Counted from the first letter of the stretch, positions 1-12,637 are shown. The stretch is 64,000 nt of DNA from Chalciporus piperatus (GCA_038093975.1 JBBPTG010000069.1:62001-126000), one strand, 5' to 3'. Notes: generated from the sequence alone by a model not told the origin. Translations and numbers: made by a program.

Positions 1-1120
1 CCGATCGGTGGACGACGGAGTCAGAGGAGGAGGAGGAACAGCTACGCGCGAGGTTGCATGTTTGGTTCGGGCTCACCCAAAGCGATCTTGAACCGAAACG
101 ACGGCAAGCATCACAGGCGTTCGTTTATAGCCGGCGCAATCATACCACATCGCGCAACTACGGTCCGTTCATCCCGAACGAAAACACGCGCGTCGATTGG
201 GTGTTCATGCGCGCACTCGTTCACGTTGTTCGACTGGTTGTGTCCGAGATTGATGGTGACGAAGAAGAGACGTATTATTTTTGTCCCCTCAGCTTGTCGT
301 TTTGCCAGAGTGTCATTCCTCGTGGGATGGATCTGGATCTGGAGGAGGACTGGGCGGGCGTGGAAGGGCTGTGGAAGATCGGATATGCGTTTGTTGACCA
401 CAGAGAATTGATTAGTAAGTCATTTCTTCTGATGACACCCCGGCGGGTACCTGACAGTCATTACGATCCATTACTTTAGTTTACAATGACCCGACGGTAT
501 GCTTCTCCGAGTCAGGCTCTCGGGCTATCTCTGAAGCGGACGTTGTGCATCAGGTACCGGAAGACGAACCACAAGACACATCAATATTCGAAGGAATCGA
601 GGAAACATGGGCCACTCTCGACATGTACTTCCGCGTCACGAGTGTCGAATATGATCCCGCTCATCCAACGCGCCCGAAGATAAATTACGTGGGTGAACTA
701 GACGGAAAGTTCAGCCTCATCGGTTTCGTTAAACTCATCGACGATGATCAAGTGTGGTGGCATTACGTGAGCACATGTAGCTCGCCTCAGCTCGCCTCAT
801 GCTGACAGTTTGGGTGTCTTTTTTTCAGGGTGCAGGCAATGACAACCAACCTGTGTGGAAGTACGTGTTATGCACCCGACGTCGTCACTTAAGACGGGGA
901 GAACGTGGAACTGATGGCCATTCTTTCTAGCTGCGATGCCATTGGATTGGGCAACGTTAGGTCCCAGTGTGGTGCAGTTGGGATCTGGTCAACCATCTTT
1001 CATGACATAGAAGATCCACTTGGTGGGTCCGCTTTCCGCACTTTTTCGTTATATTGACACGTTTGTCCTATAGGGCCGTTCTGGATAAAACGTCAGACAC
1101 CCGTTGAAGACGATAGTTGA
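1..1120 (+). CDS. Hypothetical agaricomycete protein, 3' part only (left-truncated)
   Basis: The reading frame is open from the left edge (codons from base 3), so the true start lies outside the window. Exons are about 1-414, 480-766, 829-860, 931-1022 and 1074-1120, all with GT-AG introns of 62-70 nt in compatible phases; the stop is TGA at 1118. The translated part begins with a run of glutamates, then an aromatic-rich stretch (HVWFGLTQSDL, YGPF, RVDWVF) and ends in RQTPVEDDS. No catalytic motif, signal peptide or membrane segment is visible. The style resembles the C-terminal region of the large F-box-type hypothetical families of Agaricomycetes, but I do not see the F-box itself, so function is left open. 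Confidence 0.6.
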
Positions 1121-1604
1121 GCATTTTATCGACTCCCCAAGCGAGCAAGGGCATGCGTAGTGCCTCCTATATACACCACATATTCGCACACCAGCAACCA
1201 TCTATCAAGGGTGCGTTCATGCATCGAGTCCCACGACGTGACATGATAAATATCTTTGCACTTGCATTCTCATCCCCATGATGTAGCGTTAATGTACACC
1301 CTTCTATACCAAGTATTTAGTATTGACCATAGATTGTCCACTCTTCGCCTTGCAACTGGAATTGAGTAGTGTTAGGTTCCCCTGTAGCAATTCGTGGCTC
1401 GTCTTCTGGGTATTGCTTGATTATGTTCTAGATTCAGGCAACGACTACATGGCCTGTAGATCTTTCTATATATAGCTGAGTATCTATCTATGGTGCATGC
1501 GAGAGAAAACACAGGTAAGAGCACAGTCTGCAATCACGAGCACTAAGTATGTTACACTGATACAATATGAACAAGCTAAGGATTTTGCAACTCTAGCTCC
1601 TAGA
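1121..1604. other. Convergent intergenic region
   Basis: This stretch lies between two genes that end toward each other. It is AT-richer than its flanks and probably holds both 3' untranslated regions. I see no supported gene or RNA. Confidence 0.5.
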
Positions 1605-2775
1605 TCAAAGGCGTACAGTAAACTTGAGCCTACCGTCATCGCAGGGCTCACAGGTGACGCTCTCCATGTTGTCCACCACAAAGTGGGCACCGATGTGCTC
1701 AATCTTCTTCCTCTCGTGGCTCGTGCAGACCGCAATGACGGTGGCACCGCTGGCGAGGCCAGCGCGGATCCCGCTCGGCGAATCTTCAAAGACGACACAG
1801 TTCGAAGCTGGAAAGCCGAGCTCGCGCGCAGCGAGAAGGAAAGGATCAGGAGCAGGCTTTCCCGCCTTCAAACGCTTGTCATCGGCGGTGATGGTCACCT
1901 TGGGAGGTACGATGCCGACGCGAGTCATGCAGCCATACGCTACAACGGACGGGGAGAATAATCAGTTTTCTTCTAGTACCCAGCGACTAACATTCTAGTC
2001 ACCCACCATATGTTCTGGCGCCGGAGGTAGCAACAGCATAGCGGCCCTCTGGGATCGAGTCTATCATTTTCCTGACACCTGGAAGAATGTGCACGGAGCG
2101 ATCAACGCTGGTGGCTTCGATTTGCCAGGCTTCGAGGGAGTGCCTTTCCCGGGACTTGGAGCTGGGGTCAAATATCAGGACGTCTTCATCTTCCTCGATG
2201 GTCAAGCTATCGAAACGGCTTTCGCCGTAGATGGAGGCTTCAGGTACGGCTGACATGGCCAGCATGCCGTTCAAGCGGGTAGCGAAGGAAGGACGACGAT
2301 TGCCCAGGGAAACGAAGGACGAGGCACGAGAGGAGGGTAGCGAGCTCATGGGGCTCGTGATCAGTTCGGGGGTAGCCACTCCCGAGCTAACAGGGGTTCG
2401 AGGGGTGGACGAGAGATCGAGGGATCCGGCGCGAGGTCCAGGACCGTGCAGGTTGTAAGCATCGGCGAAGAAAAGGATGCTCTCTTCAAACGTCTGGACT
2501 TCGGCATCCATCTCGTGGACCTTAATCTCTGGCTTGAACTGCGCGAGATTGTCGACGGCGCGCTTGCCGTGGGTGGAAGCGATCACGAAGGCCGGGTCCT
2601 GCCCGATATCCTTTGCAACCTTGCCCCAGGCCGCTTCGACGGCGGCGATAGAGTCTGTGAGTGTGCCGTCCTACCAACACACTAGCAGAGTTAGATCTGG
2701 AAAGCAAGGAGAGAAGAGACACACCATGTCGAATAACACGGCGTCGGCGTAAAAGGTATGAATGTTGGACTGCAT
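1605..2775 (-). CDS. HAD-superfamily phosphatase (glycerol-phosphatase/DOG-like) with a disordered insert
   Basis: CDS is complement(1605-1939, 2007-2670, 2725-2775), 349 aa. The N-terminus carries the HAD nucleophile motif FDMDGTLTDS at residues 15-24. The first intron falls between M17 and D18, so the two aspartates of DxD lie in different exons. Later come the threonine/serine motif (VATSGAR), the lysine motif (LKAGKPAPDPF) and the acid motif (VFEDSPSGIRAG), giving a complete HAD catalytic set. Order and length fit the glycerol-3-phosphatase / 2-deoxyglucose-6-phosphatase group, soluble enzymes that dephosphorylate small sugar phosphates. Unusually, about 100 Ser/Pro-rich residues (roughly 90-190) interrupt the cap region. 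The exact substrate cannot be read from sequence. Confidence 0.88.
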
Positions 2776-4948
2776 GATGAAAGTACTGGAAAGAGAAAAG
2801 GATGAGGATGGAATTTGAATCTTATCTGAGGGGTGCTCTGGTACACTATGGCCGGTTTCAGACGCGTTTATATACGGGCTGCTAGACGCTGTATGGCATC
2901 CTGACGTCCAAAATGCTTTTGGACCAACAGGTGGAGCGATTCGAACGTTGACAAACAGGGTCTTCGAGATGAATGACACTCAACGCAACGGTGAGCTAAA
3001 AGCATACAGTAGCCATCACACAACCGCTCCACAATGTCGCGCTGTCGTTGAGCACCCTCGATTTTTGAATGAACCAGATGGAGCGGAAATGGAAGCAGTG
3101 GACATCGGCGAACTTGAAGACCTGCCTTTTTCGACAAGGAGCGACCGAACGAACTCGCGATACGCGAGAACTTGGTTGGATTCGTCCGACTGCAAAATGA
3201 GCGCATCTGACAGTTAAACCTAGTCAAACGTTGGCTGCTACTTACCCTTTGAGACGTACGTCGTTCATACCTTCACCCTCGTTGGCAAGGTTTTCGAAAA
3301 CGGAGTCTGACAATGAGATACGTCTATCTTTAGCTTATGTAGAGTCGGCTTGATTTCTGCGCTGCCAAGTCCGCGCCGGAGTGCAACGAGCCCCTACCTA
3401 CGACATTATGCAGTCGTCGCCGTCAACACCTTTTATCCACCTGCCAATCACGGCGCAGGCCTGCAATCTCTTACTTAGATCATCTTAACCTTCCGAAGTG
3501 GTTTTTAGGGCATTTCCAATTCAAGATAGAACGGGCGAGCTTCAAGTTCAGGGTGAGCGTATGGTAAGTACTAACGTATCTCTCTGATGCTCCATGCAGT
3601 CAAGTTCTTCCTTCGTATGGACACGTTCGGTATGTGCGCCCTATCCTCGAGTGCCGACTCCAACGCTCCAACGCTCCAACGTTTGTTAACCGAAGTTAAG
3701 CTGAGGCGGGAAGTCGAGCTTCGCAATGACCGTGGCACTCAATCTTGTTCTCTAGTGAATTCACCCACGAGCCCACGACGTTCAAATCGGACGTCATCGA
3801 TCGCATAACACACAGTCACGACCGCACCCCTAATCCCAAATGTTCGTAAGTATGTACTTGTGTGCCATCGATCTTCTATTGATGCCACGTTATACCTCCC
3901 TTGCTCTCCCACAGCCATGACTCTTGTAAGTTAATAACTTGGCTTTCTTACGTTTCATGGGTCCTTCAAGTTGACTCCTCAGTGTCGCGCGTTGATTAAA
4001 CTTTCATCACAACCGACAGGATTCTTGGACCTCGATGCCGATTATCGGCGTCGCGCTTACTTCTCAATAGCACACGATTTCTTAATCCTATAGCAAAACA
4101 ACCTCGATTCGCGCCTAGCAAGGCGATGGGACAAGAATCACCCTAATAAGCCGCGTGGCGCCTTCTCATCATGGGGCGGAAACGCAAGCCTATTATTTTC
4201 CCTAATACGCTGTATTCAAACGTAAAAGAGCGCAAGTTCTCGGACTTGGCGATCGGCATCGATCATCGATGCGGGTCGGGGCTTGCGTCAGTGAGCAAAA
4301 TGCGAACCAGCTTTTTGACATAGACGGTCAGCACCTCTTGTAGACGGTCACGTTTTCCCTTTTCCCTCTGCACAAGCCACTCTCTTCTCGTTCAGCCAGC
4401 CACGGGGAACAAGAAAGTAGTGAATCAATCAAATTACGATGCTTCTACGATAGTCGTTCAAGAGTACCTGTAGTATTTCGTTCGAGAGGGTTATCATATT
4501 CATGCATACTCCTCTTACCCGCATAAAAAAAAAAAGTGGAAAACCTACGTGCTGCGCGAGAACACCTTGTGTGACGACAGAACAATTGAACACAAGAATC
4601 ACAAAAGAATCAAACTCAAAGAAAAGGGAGAGAAGGGGGCAGCAGACATGAACGAGGTATGTGCATGGCCAGCCAAGATAAGAAAGTAGTGAGGCCAAGA
4701 AAAGGAATAATGTTAAAGACAGGGGATGTTCGGACATATTGCATGGAGTTGTCTGTTCAAAGAGAAAAGTCCGGAGATGAAGATGCAATGCAGGATATAA
4801 TGCACAGTGGCGATTGAAAGAAACATTTGAAGGCAGTATACACCTGGACGTTTTCTGTGGGAGTCATGAGCTCAGGTCAGGCGCGCCACGACACAAGACC
4901 ACCCACTTGGGACATAAGAGTGATGCAATGTACAATATCCGACTGCGT
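2776..4948. other. Long intergenic region
   Basis: About 2.2 kb lies between the HAD gene start and the 3' end of the next gene. Short ORFs on both strands lack homology, good starts and splice structure. A small direct repeat (aacgctcc units) lies near 3660-3680 and a poly-A run near 4525. The part nearest 4949 is probably the 3' UTR of the minus-strand gene. No gene is supported. Confidence 0.45.
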
Positions 4949-7900
4949 TCATCCGAATATCTCTGTCACAGTGCGTCGGCGTTCCCGCCTTTGCGATGGA
5001 AATGTGATGGTTCTCGGTTGGCCATTACCACCGCCACCCTCTGCCTCGTTCTCCTCAACGGCCCTTTCGAGCGACAGGCGAGCTGCGCGAACGCCGATAG
5101 TACGTCGGCGAGTATCCCTCTCGGTTTCAGAGCCCGAAAGGGGCGAACGCATCTGATTGAGACCAGACGGCGCTTCCTCTGCGTTCGTACTCGTAGTCAC
5201 TCGCCTTCGAGCCTCATCACGACTTTGTTGTTGCTGGAGAGTGGACACTGATATACCCGACGGTCTAGAGAAGGTGATGGAAGAACGCACTGAGTTATGT
5301 GAAGCGGTGCGCTCTAGTGGGAACGTGGAGACGACTGGTGAGGCCGATACCGTGTGCGTTGTGATAGCTGTCGTGGGATTGGGAGTGGATAGAGAGAAGG
5401 GTGCATTGGGAGCACGAATGGTAGTGATGGATGCCATAGAAGCTTTGCGACGGGTACTTTTATCGGTGGATGTGGTGGAGGCGGTGGAGGCGGTGGAAGG
5501 TCTCTGGAGATGTGACTCGGATGGGAGTGTTGGGAGAGGAGGTGGTGTTGAGTATGCAGGTGGTCTAGACCTTTCAGCCTGTGGGTATCGCGATACAGGA
5601 GTTGGAGATGGATCGTAATTTGCTGACAAGTCAAAGATATTGCCTGGCGTGCTCTGAACGGCTGACACATTTGATGCCAATTGCTGCTCGCGCTGTTCGC
5701 GAGGGGTGAATAACCGTCGTGTAGCTGAAGGAGGTGGTACGTTCAAGCCATTTCTCGATGGGTTCGATCGGTCTTGGTCGCTAGCACTGTCTCGGTCACG
5801 GTCACGGGACGCGGACGAGGGACGAGCAAGACTGAGATCGCCACGGGAGGAAACCCTTCGAGAGAAGTCGGCACCGCCCACAGACGCCATCGGTTCCCAG
5901 CTCAATCTCGATTCAACGCTTCGTCGGCCATCTTGGGTGCGCCTGCTACTACCCCTCTCGAGCCCTGAATCCGATGGCGGCCTGCGAGTCATGTCTTCGT
6001 CAAGGCTCATCGTCCTCAGATGTCCTGAATCGGGTGCATTACCCACACCTGTGTCCTTCAACAGCTTCCCAACCCCGAGAATGAATCCAGTGAGCGACCG
6101 TACTACATTATCACTCTCGCGCACACTCTCCCGAAAGTCAGAACCAACATCCCTCCAAATCTGCGCGGGGTGATTGGGTCCATGCAGCTCGTAATCCTCG
6201 TCGTCAACCTCGATCGCGATCTGTTGTTGCACAGCGTTATTTGTCGCAGACCTCAGGATTGCATTGAGTCTCTCCGATGCTCGAATTATTGCACCAGAGT
6301 GTTCGGACAGATCGCGAACGGTTTGTGTTTGATTTGGTAGTCGAGAGAGTTGCGATTGGAACATGGAAAGGGATTCCATCATGAGGCGAGTGTGCTCAGC
6401 ACTCTGGGCACTGCTAACAGAAGCCGATGGACCGTTACCAGGGGGCGTTACGATCGAGCGACGGCGTGTAAGAGTGCCTGAGCGAGACCTCTCAGGCTCA
6501 GCGGGGGTTTGGGGTAACGGGACAGAACGTTGTGTCGGTGATTCTCGGGGAGATGCTCTGTCTGAGAGATCGTATGTTGTTCTTCGCGATCGTATCGAAT
6601 ACATTCCATCCCTAGCATCGTTTTCTCCGTGGTAAAAGTCGGCCATGGAAGTAGCGGGTCGCGATGAGACAATACGTCCTGAACTTCTTGCATCGCGTTC
6701 AGCAACCAAAGCGGATGGTGCTCGAGGGGGATCTGAGTGCAAGTGAGGCCGTGGAGCAGGCGGGCCGACGCCCTCGCTAACGCGTGCGCTGGACCCGCTT
6801 GTTCGACTTCTGTTGACAGCATCCAAGCGCCGCTGTCGTTCTTCATCCCCCCACTCTACTGTGCGACCCGTACTCGAACTCGCTGCGCTTGAGCGTGCCC
6901 TCCGTACAGAGATATCCACGTCATGTTCCTCAATGAAGACGTCTTCCTTCGGCGGTGCACTGTGCCTGACGCTTCCGCGCATGCCGATCCCCGCTGCGCG
7001 CAAGCTTTCGCTCGCAAGCCTGACCGCTGCCCCACCACCATTTAATGCACTTTCTGCACTTCCTCCTCGCTGAGCTTGTTTCCGCCCACTATCTGGGGGA
7101 TCGTTGGACATGTCATCGGAGACCCAGCGGGTTTGATGCCGTCGGGTAAGATCCCTCACAGTAGAGAACCGAGTTGACCGAGCACCACGGGGAGAGTACT
7201 GCGCCGTGGTGGTCGCCGTGGTCCTCGGCACGTTATCATCGTCGTCTACATCATCGCGGAAGGACGTGCGATGTGGAGTCATAGGCTCGATCGAGTTCTA
7301 GGGGGACGTTCCAGTTGTAGCAACCAATAGAGGAGTTAACACGAAGAACCCACCCGCCCGTCCAAGCTCCGCCGCTCTCCACCTCTAAACTCTCTCGGAA
7401 GTGGCTGTCTTGACCGTCTATTTGTTGGGCTCCTCCTTGAAGAAGCTACAGCGGCCAGCGCTGCTTCGGTTACATCACGATCATTTTTACGGTATGTCCC
7501 GCTCTCTGTGCCCGGTACAGCTATGGTACCCGCCATCGACACTCGTTTTCGAGGAGTGCGAGAAGGACCTGGAGACGCCTGACGCGTCTTCACTGGAGAC
7601 GTGGGTGCAGAAGTGAGCCTTCGTTGTTGGCGGGAATCGGACGCAGATGGCGGTGTGGTTGAAAGTTCAGGGGAGATTGAGCGGTATGAATTGGAGTTGG
7701 AGTCGGAACGAGAGGGTGTTGGCGCACGTAGACTTTCTCGCTCGGTTTCGGACCCCGAGAGGGTATCATTGCGTTGAGCCTGGGGGACTGAATGCGAGTG
7801 GGAATGCGATGAATGGCGAGATGATGATGCTGTGGAAGAAGATGAAGAGGGAAGAGGTGGAAGGGGTGAACGAGAGGGTGATGGAGTGTTGAGACGGGAA

Positions 7901-8583
7901 GAGAGCTTGTCCAGGGCCTAATCAGTGCATATATGCGTCGAGCACAACGTTCGTATAGCATATAATCATCGAAATTTGGATTATTGTATAAATGCCAAGG
8001 TCATAGTTTGGTTAAAGAATCGTGTACCCAAGATCGCCCGGAATGTACGAGAACACGTGCAGTGGCAACAGGCATGAAATCAGCACGGCTTCAGGGAGGA
8101 ATGCAGCAAGCTCACCATGCGGTTGCGCTGAGCAAGGCTCTTGACCCGTTGGAGTGCTGCGACGTTCTCGCTGGGGTTCTTGGCTCCAAGCCTGCGGTCA
8201 AGCCTAGCTGTATTATCGTCGTCATTTGTATAGTCATTTTCGTCATCTTCGTCATCAGAATTGGGTCTTGAGGTCTTTGAGAAAGAGTTGGAGTTTTCGT
8301 ACGTCGCTGAGGACATTGTTGTGTTGGAAGGACTTGAGTGCGAAGCAGGACGCTGCCTGATGCTGCCAGAATTCGCGCTGTTGTTATCACCAGTTGAACC
8401 GCTGCCAGTAGAATTAGTCGCTGGGGGCGACGGCAGGCCAGACGGTGAGATAGCAGTTGGGCTATCTGGGGGCTCGGGGAGGTCTGGGATGTTAGATTCC
8501 TTGGGATCCTTGGGTGGTAACGATCCTAGGAATATTGCAGACAAGGGACGCCTCGAGGAAGCAACGAGTGAGCGCGGCGGCAT
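4949..8583 (-). CDS. Large, mostly disordered conserved hypothetical protein
   Basis: CDS is complement(4949-7297, 7354-7917, 8116-8583), 1126 aa; all introns are phase 0. The chain is dominated by Ser, Arg, Pro, Thr and Asp, with acidic stretches (NSDDEDDENDY near residue 110) and many RS/RR pairs, so most of it should be unstructured. One region in the middle (roughly residues 640-770) looks folded and helical: it contains MFQSQLSRLPNQTQTVRDLS and then YELHGPNHPAQIWRDVGSD followed by a hydrophobic helix. The C-terminus is basic (RRERRRTVTEIFG). The phosphosite-rich style suggests a scaffold or cytoskeletal regulator, but I recognise no named family and assign no function. The single long ORF starting at 7282 is only the last exon. 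Confidence 0.75.
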
Positions 8584-10050
8584 CAGAGCCAGCGCTGATG
8601 GTCATCAACCACGGCGTGGGTGAGTAGAGACAGTCGTCGTCGTCGTCAAACACAGCGAGCAAGAGGATGATGGGACAACGACGAGCTCAACGTCAGGCGG
8701 TAAAGAGGACCAGAAGGATCGTGGGAAAGACTGATACCTTCTCGGAACACTTCGCAAAGAGCCAGACCCGAACTCCGACTCCGAGAGAGGGAACAAGAGG
8801 AACAAAAAAAGTCGTCGTCAAGAAACAGCTCGACATTCGGTCACCAGATATCTACAATAAGCTGCATGGACGTTATTTGACTCAGGGGAATGTGCTTCTC
8901 GATCTAGAGAATATCAGAATTGCAGCGCTTCGCCCTCAGGGGACTCACCAGTAACGTTTGGCCTTTCGAAAGCGCATTTCGTAAGTACGTTCCTTTCCTC
9001 GGTCTGGGCGGTGGAAAAGTCTTCAGCCTTCTGTGATCCGAATCAGCAGCTCAGCAGCAAAAGAGTAGCGTATCAAATGAGCCCTACCAGCTCTTCCTCG
9101 CTCGCTCACTTTCGGTTCTCGTTTTGCCCAGATGATCATCCATTAGCGCACGCTTGAATACCAATATCAGGTCGGTCTTTCAATCCCTGGGCGATCCGAC
9201 TAACAAACTCGAGTTGGCAGTGTCGTCTTCGTCTCCAGCCCAGTACCCTCAGGATTTGGGATGGGAGATAGTGCCGAAGCTCGTAGCTGACTCGTTCCGG
9301 CCACTATGTGGACTTTGCATGAGACTCAGCAGCCTGAGGCCTGAACCTTGGGGAGAAGGCTCGACTTTTTCCCTTCGACTCTTGGGTCTGCCTCTAGGGA
9401 AGACTAGGCTTGAACCGCGAATTAGCTGGATCTGTGTGGTACCTCACCACAAGGCTTGCGCAGCAACTCGACCCGCTCACCCAAATTGCGACACTGCCTT
9501 TCTTGTGGCCCTTTCTTGGCCCAATCCATAGTTCGTTGACAGCACAGACAACGCGGCTCCAAGCAACACCACTTTAGAAAATCTGAACGCTAAATTGTGG
9601 GCATATTTATTCGTGACCTCGTTCCGACGTTCACTCATTTGTCAGGTCTTGGCCAACTCAATGCTCTAACGTCACCCGTGATATATTCCAAGAACACTGA
9701 CGGTCATGAAATCAAACACTGAGTTTGTTCGTCCCCCCTTTGTTACTTAAATAATAATTGTGAATGCTATAGAAAATAGTCGCCACGGAAGCGCGACATT
9801 CAAGACCGCTCCTCCAGATCACCATGGAAAGGGGGGTGACGCTGGCACCGTCTGCACGTTGCAAGAGGAGCCGCCACTCTCCGTTATAACTGAAATCTGA
9901 AATGCAGCGCTGCAAGGCCAGCCAACTCTTCAACCCCCGTTGTTTCTTCATCGAGGTTAATTAGTAAGATAAACCGTCTTGATCTGTCGCCCTTCCTAGA
10001 CCATGGGGTCGCACGCGTGCAGGAAAAAAATTATGCTGACTCGATTCGAG
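8584..10050. other. Intergenic region with decayed duplicated sequence
   Basis: About 1.5 kb without a supportable gene. The left part is presumably the promoter of the minus-strand gene starting at 8583. From about 9540 the sequence resembles, in diverged form, the stretch upstream of the Kre9-like gene at 12738 (shared accactttag/ccactttgc and gttact-aaat motifs in the same order). It therefore appears to belong to the segmental duplication that produced the small secreted protein family. Confidence 0.45.
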
Positions 10051-10085
10051 TATAAAATCCAACTCATTCCTCCCCATCCACCAGA

Positions 10086-10469
10086 ATGCGTTCAAGAGAC
10101 CGAGTAGACTGCCACGAGAACGGCCCAGGTGGACGGGGCAATTCTACAGCTCTCAGTCTCAGTGTCAACTTGAACATTCCTAGTAATGTTCCTGTTGGGT
10201 ATGTACACCGACGAGGCTCGTTTCAGCGCGTGTTGACTGACTGCATGATTAATCAGTTCGGGCTACGTGATCGTCGCTGTCAAGGTCGGGTATGTACCCT
10301 TCTCTGTCCATTTCGGATTCGGGACGAATACATGGCTGCTCACCTTGATCTTTTCAGTGATTTAAATGTTCACCTCGCCCAGACCGCTCCCTTGAATACA
10401 TTGACTGGCCTGACGAGTTGTCAGGATTGGCTGGAGATGGGTCTTGGGCCATTTCTGTCACATGGTTGA
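10086..10469 (+). pseudogene. Truncated Kre9/Knh1-like small protein copy lacking its signal peptide
   Basis: This is a diverged copy of the genes at 11289 and 12738. The last two thirds keep the family plan: a beta-strand segment ending PSNVPVG at the intron, an exon of exactly 33 nt (SGYVIVAVKV), and a final exon with NVHLAQTAP. Spliced exons 10086-10198, 10257-10289 and 10358-10469 remain open (85 aa). However, the signal peptide exon and the first core strands are gone, replaced by MRSRDRVDCHENG, and the ancestral stop has been lost so the tail runs on. A TATAAAA lies at 10051-10057. It may be transcribed, but a secreted product is unlikely. Confidence 0.65.
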
Positions 10470-11219
10470 TTCCGTTGTCTTTTTTGATCTGAAGTCGAAT
10501 TTTGATGTCTGACTTACATGTGGGTACACGCTGCGGCTGCTAATAAATACGAGTTCCTCTGTCACCCATGGTTCACTGACACTCGCCCTCTCGCCATTCG
10601 CTACCAAGGATATCCGTTTACTGTTTCAGGCGCCATGCGGTATCATAGGACCACAGGTCTAAAGTAGGGAAGAAGAACTTCACATCTGCATTCGAGTGGT
10701 ACTCTATAGTCGGCTTTCTAAATTCCGGAGTGGAGAAACTTAGGGGTCATTTAATCGAGGAAGTTATCCGTATATATCGGTATCGGGATCCGACTCCATC
10801 CTTAACTTTTCAGGACATTGTACGCATCGGTAGAGGCAGACCAAGCTGGTAGTTTGCTAAGTTTGCTCAGAACGACCAGCCGTTGCTCGACCCAAACGGG
10901 CAGCTCCCTTGAAAGGGCACCAAATTGCACACATTGACATTCGCTCCCAAAATGTTACGTCCAACACGGTCCAAGACCACCGTCGACGCGGCTCCGCTTT
11001 GTAGGCAAGCGATCAAGGCTCAAGCACAGAGCGACCGGTTCCAACCTGCTGGTTGCAGGACACCCAATTTGTGACCCAAAGTCGCAGACTCTCCCTTACA
11101 TTTGAAATGCAGCGCGCTGTAAACGATCGCGTTTTAAGCGCCACTAGCTTCTTCACGTCAACGGGTTACGATGCGTGTCCCTCGTGGAAGAAAAAAATCA
11201 TCCCGGTACGATTGCGAGG
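10470..11219. other. Intergenic region upstream of first intact small secreted protein gene
   Basis: About 750 bp without a supported gene. The right part shares the motif aaatgcagcgc with the stretch near 9900, consistent with duplicated promoter sequence. Confidence 0.45.
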
Positions 11220-11226
11220 TATAAAA
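11220..11226 (+). promoter_or_regulatory. TATA box of small secreted protein gene
   Basis: TATAAAA sits 63 nt before the ATG at 11289, in the context ggtataaaagcct. The same context precedes the paralogue at 12738, so the core promoter was duplicated with the gene. Confidence 0.7.
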
Positions 11227-11288
11227 GCCTACTAGCCTCTCCTCCCGAACTCACTCCTTACGACCTATCACTCCTCATCCCATCCAAC

Positions 11289-11798
11289 ATGTTCTCCAAG
11301 CTCAGGTATGATTTGTCCCCGCGCCCTTCCGCCCCGCTTTGGATCGCTGACACATCTCCGAACAGCGCTCTTGCAGTACTCCTCCCTTTTGTTTCTGCCC
11401 TTACTATCACTTGCCCCACTCAAGTTGAGATCGGCGGGACGGTCGACATCACCATTGTCAAGGTCGCCACGGATCCCTCGGTGGCAGATTTCTACATCGT
11501 TGGCCCTGGTGTGGATATCAAGCTGAACACCAATGTCGCTCTCGACGCGTCCGTTACCATGGACGTTCCTTGTGAGCTTGTTGACGGGTATGTAGACAGA
11601 TGCATTACATGTTAACGCATGTTAACTCATCGACGCCGACATCCAACAGTGCTGGCTACGTCATCGTCGCCGTCAACGTCAAGTACGTGTCCTCTTCCTC
11701 TGTTATTCTGTGTCTGCGTCGCATGAACTGACTGTACTCTTCTTAGCAACGTGAACGAGCCCCTGGCTCAAACCGCTCCTTTCATCACCGTTGACTAA
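11289..11798 (+). CDS. Small secreted Kre9/Knh1-like protein, copy 1
   Basis: CDS is join(11289-11305, 11366-11587, 11650-11682, 11747-11798), 107 aa. Intron 1 splits the signal peptide (MFSKLR / SALAVLLPFVSA). The mature part begins LTITCPTQVEIGGTVDITI, continues DFYIVGPGVDIKLNTNVAL, then GYVIVAVNV and NEPLAQTAPFITVD. This order matches the N-terminal beta-sandwich of the Kre9/Knh1 (Ser-Thr-rich GPI-anchored) family, here without the usual Ser/Thr tail or GPI signal. It is probably a freely secreted cell-wall or effector-like protein. Paralogue of 12738-13256. Its two cysteines are C25 and the one in VPCELVDG; copy 2 lacks both. Assignment to Kre9/Knh1 is by pattern only. Confidence 0.82.
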
Positions 11799-12637
11799 TT
11801 AAGGACTTGTCAGGACCGGGTGGAGTTGGGGGTCATAATTGAAACGTTTCCTGTTATGTGTAGATTTCATTGGCGCAGTCATCACTCTCGCCAAGTCTAA
11901 TTTCACTGCCTGACTGCTTCTGCGATGCTGCGGTTGAGCCATTTCTCAATTCTCCACTGGGTATATGCCTTGGCTGAAGACCATCATATACATTGACAAG
12001 GCGAGTATTCCCTGCATGAGCATGCGTGCCTGACGCCAACTACGGCCGTGTTCTGTCGCAGTGTCGAGGATGACTCTTAACTGGTGGTTGGTGCAGTGGC
12101 CTACTAGCAGTATGGGCTGAACGTGGACTACGGATCAGGCGCATTCAAGTAGTCTCCCCCAGGCTAGCCGAAGGCTCAAGTACATACTCATCCTGCCTCT
12201 CTTGTGGCCAACTTTCCACATCTGCGCAGAACGACACGTGCCCGGTTCCATTGAAGCAATGCCACTTTGCAAAGTCTGACCACTTTGGTATATGGCAAGA
12301 ACTTCGTGGGCGGTCGTGCGCTTGTTAGAGCTCAAAGATGTGAGAGACCCAGAGTCACCTCGTCGTTCTCGTTACTCAAATGATAGTTGTGAAATCGATT
12401 GAATTTGCACAAACATGCATGGCCGCGGTCGAACGATCTCGAACGATGAGGAGTCGAAGCTTCGGGGGATACGCCTGGACCACCAAATATTGGCCGCTAA
12501 TTTTTTACGTCGAAGAGAGTGTTGAAGCGGCTTCACTTTGGTAAACCTCGAGGCAAATCACAATGGCAAGCGACCACAAACTACACAAGCGACACGGCGA
12601 CCTCGCAAGAAAAAATTATGCGAGCACGATCGCAAGG
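11799..12637. other. Intergenic region between tandem small secreted protein genes
   Basis: This holds the 3' UTR of copy 1 and the duplicated promoter of copy 2. No additional gene is supported. Confidence 0.5.

Noticed and set aside
5157..5618. 153-codon plus-strand open frame rich in Val/Gly
   Set aside because: Antisense shadow of the Ser/Thr-rich exon of the minus-strand disordered protein.
8667..9531. Two plus-strand frames (8667-8954 and 9154-9531)
   Set aside because: Short, no recognisable domain and no splice context linking them; the first overlaps the promoter region of the minus-strand gene.
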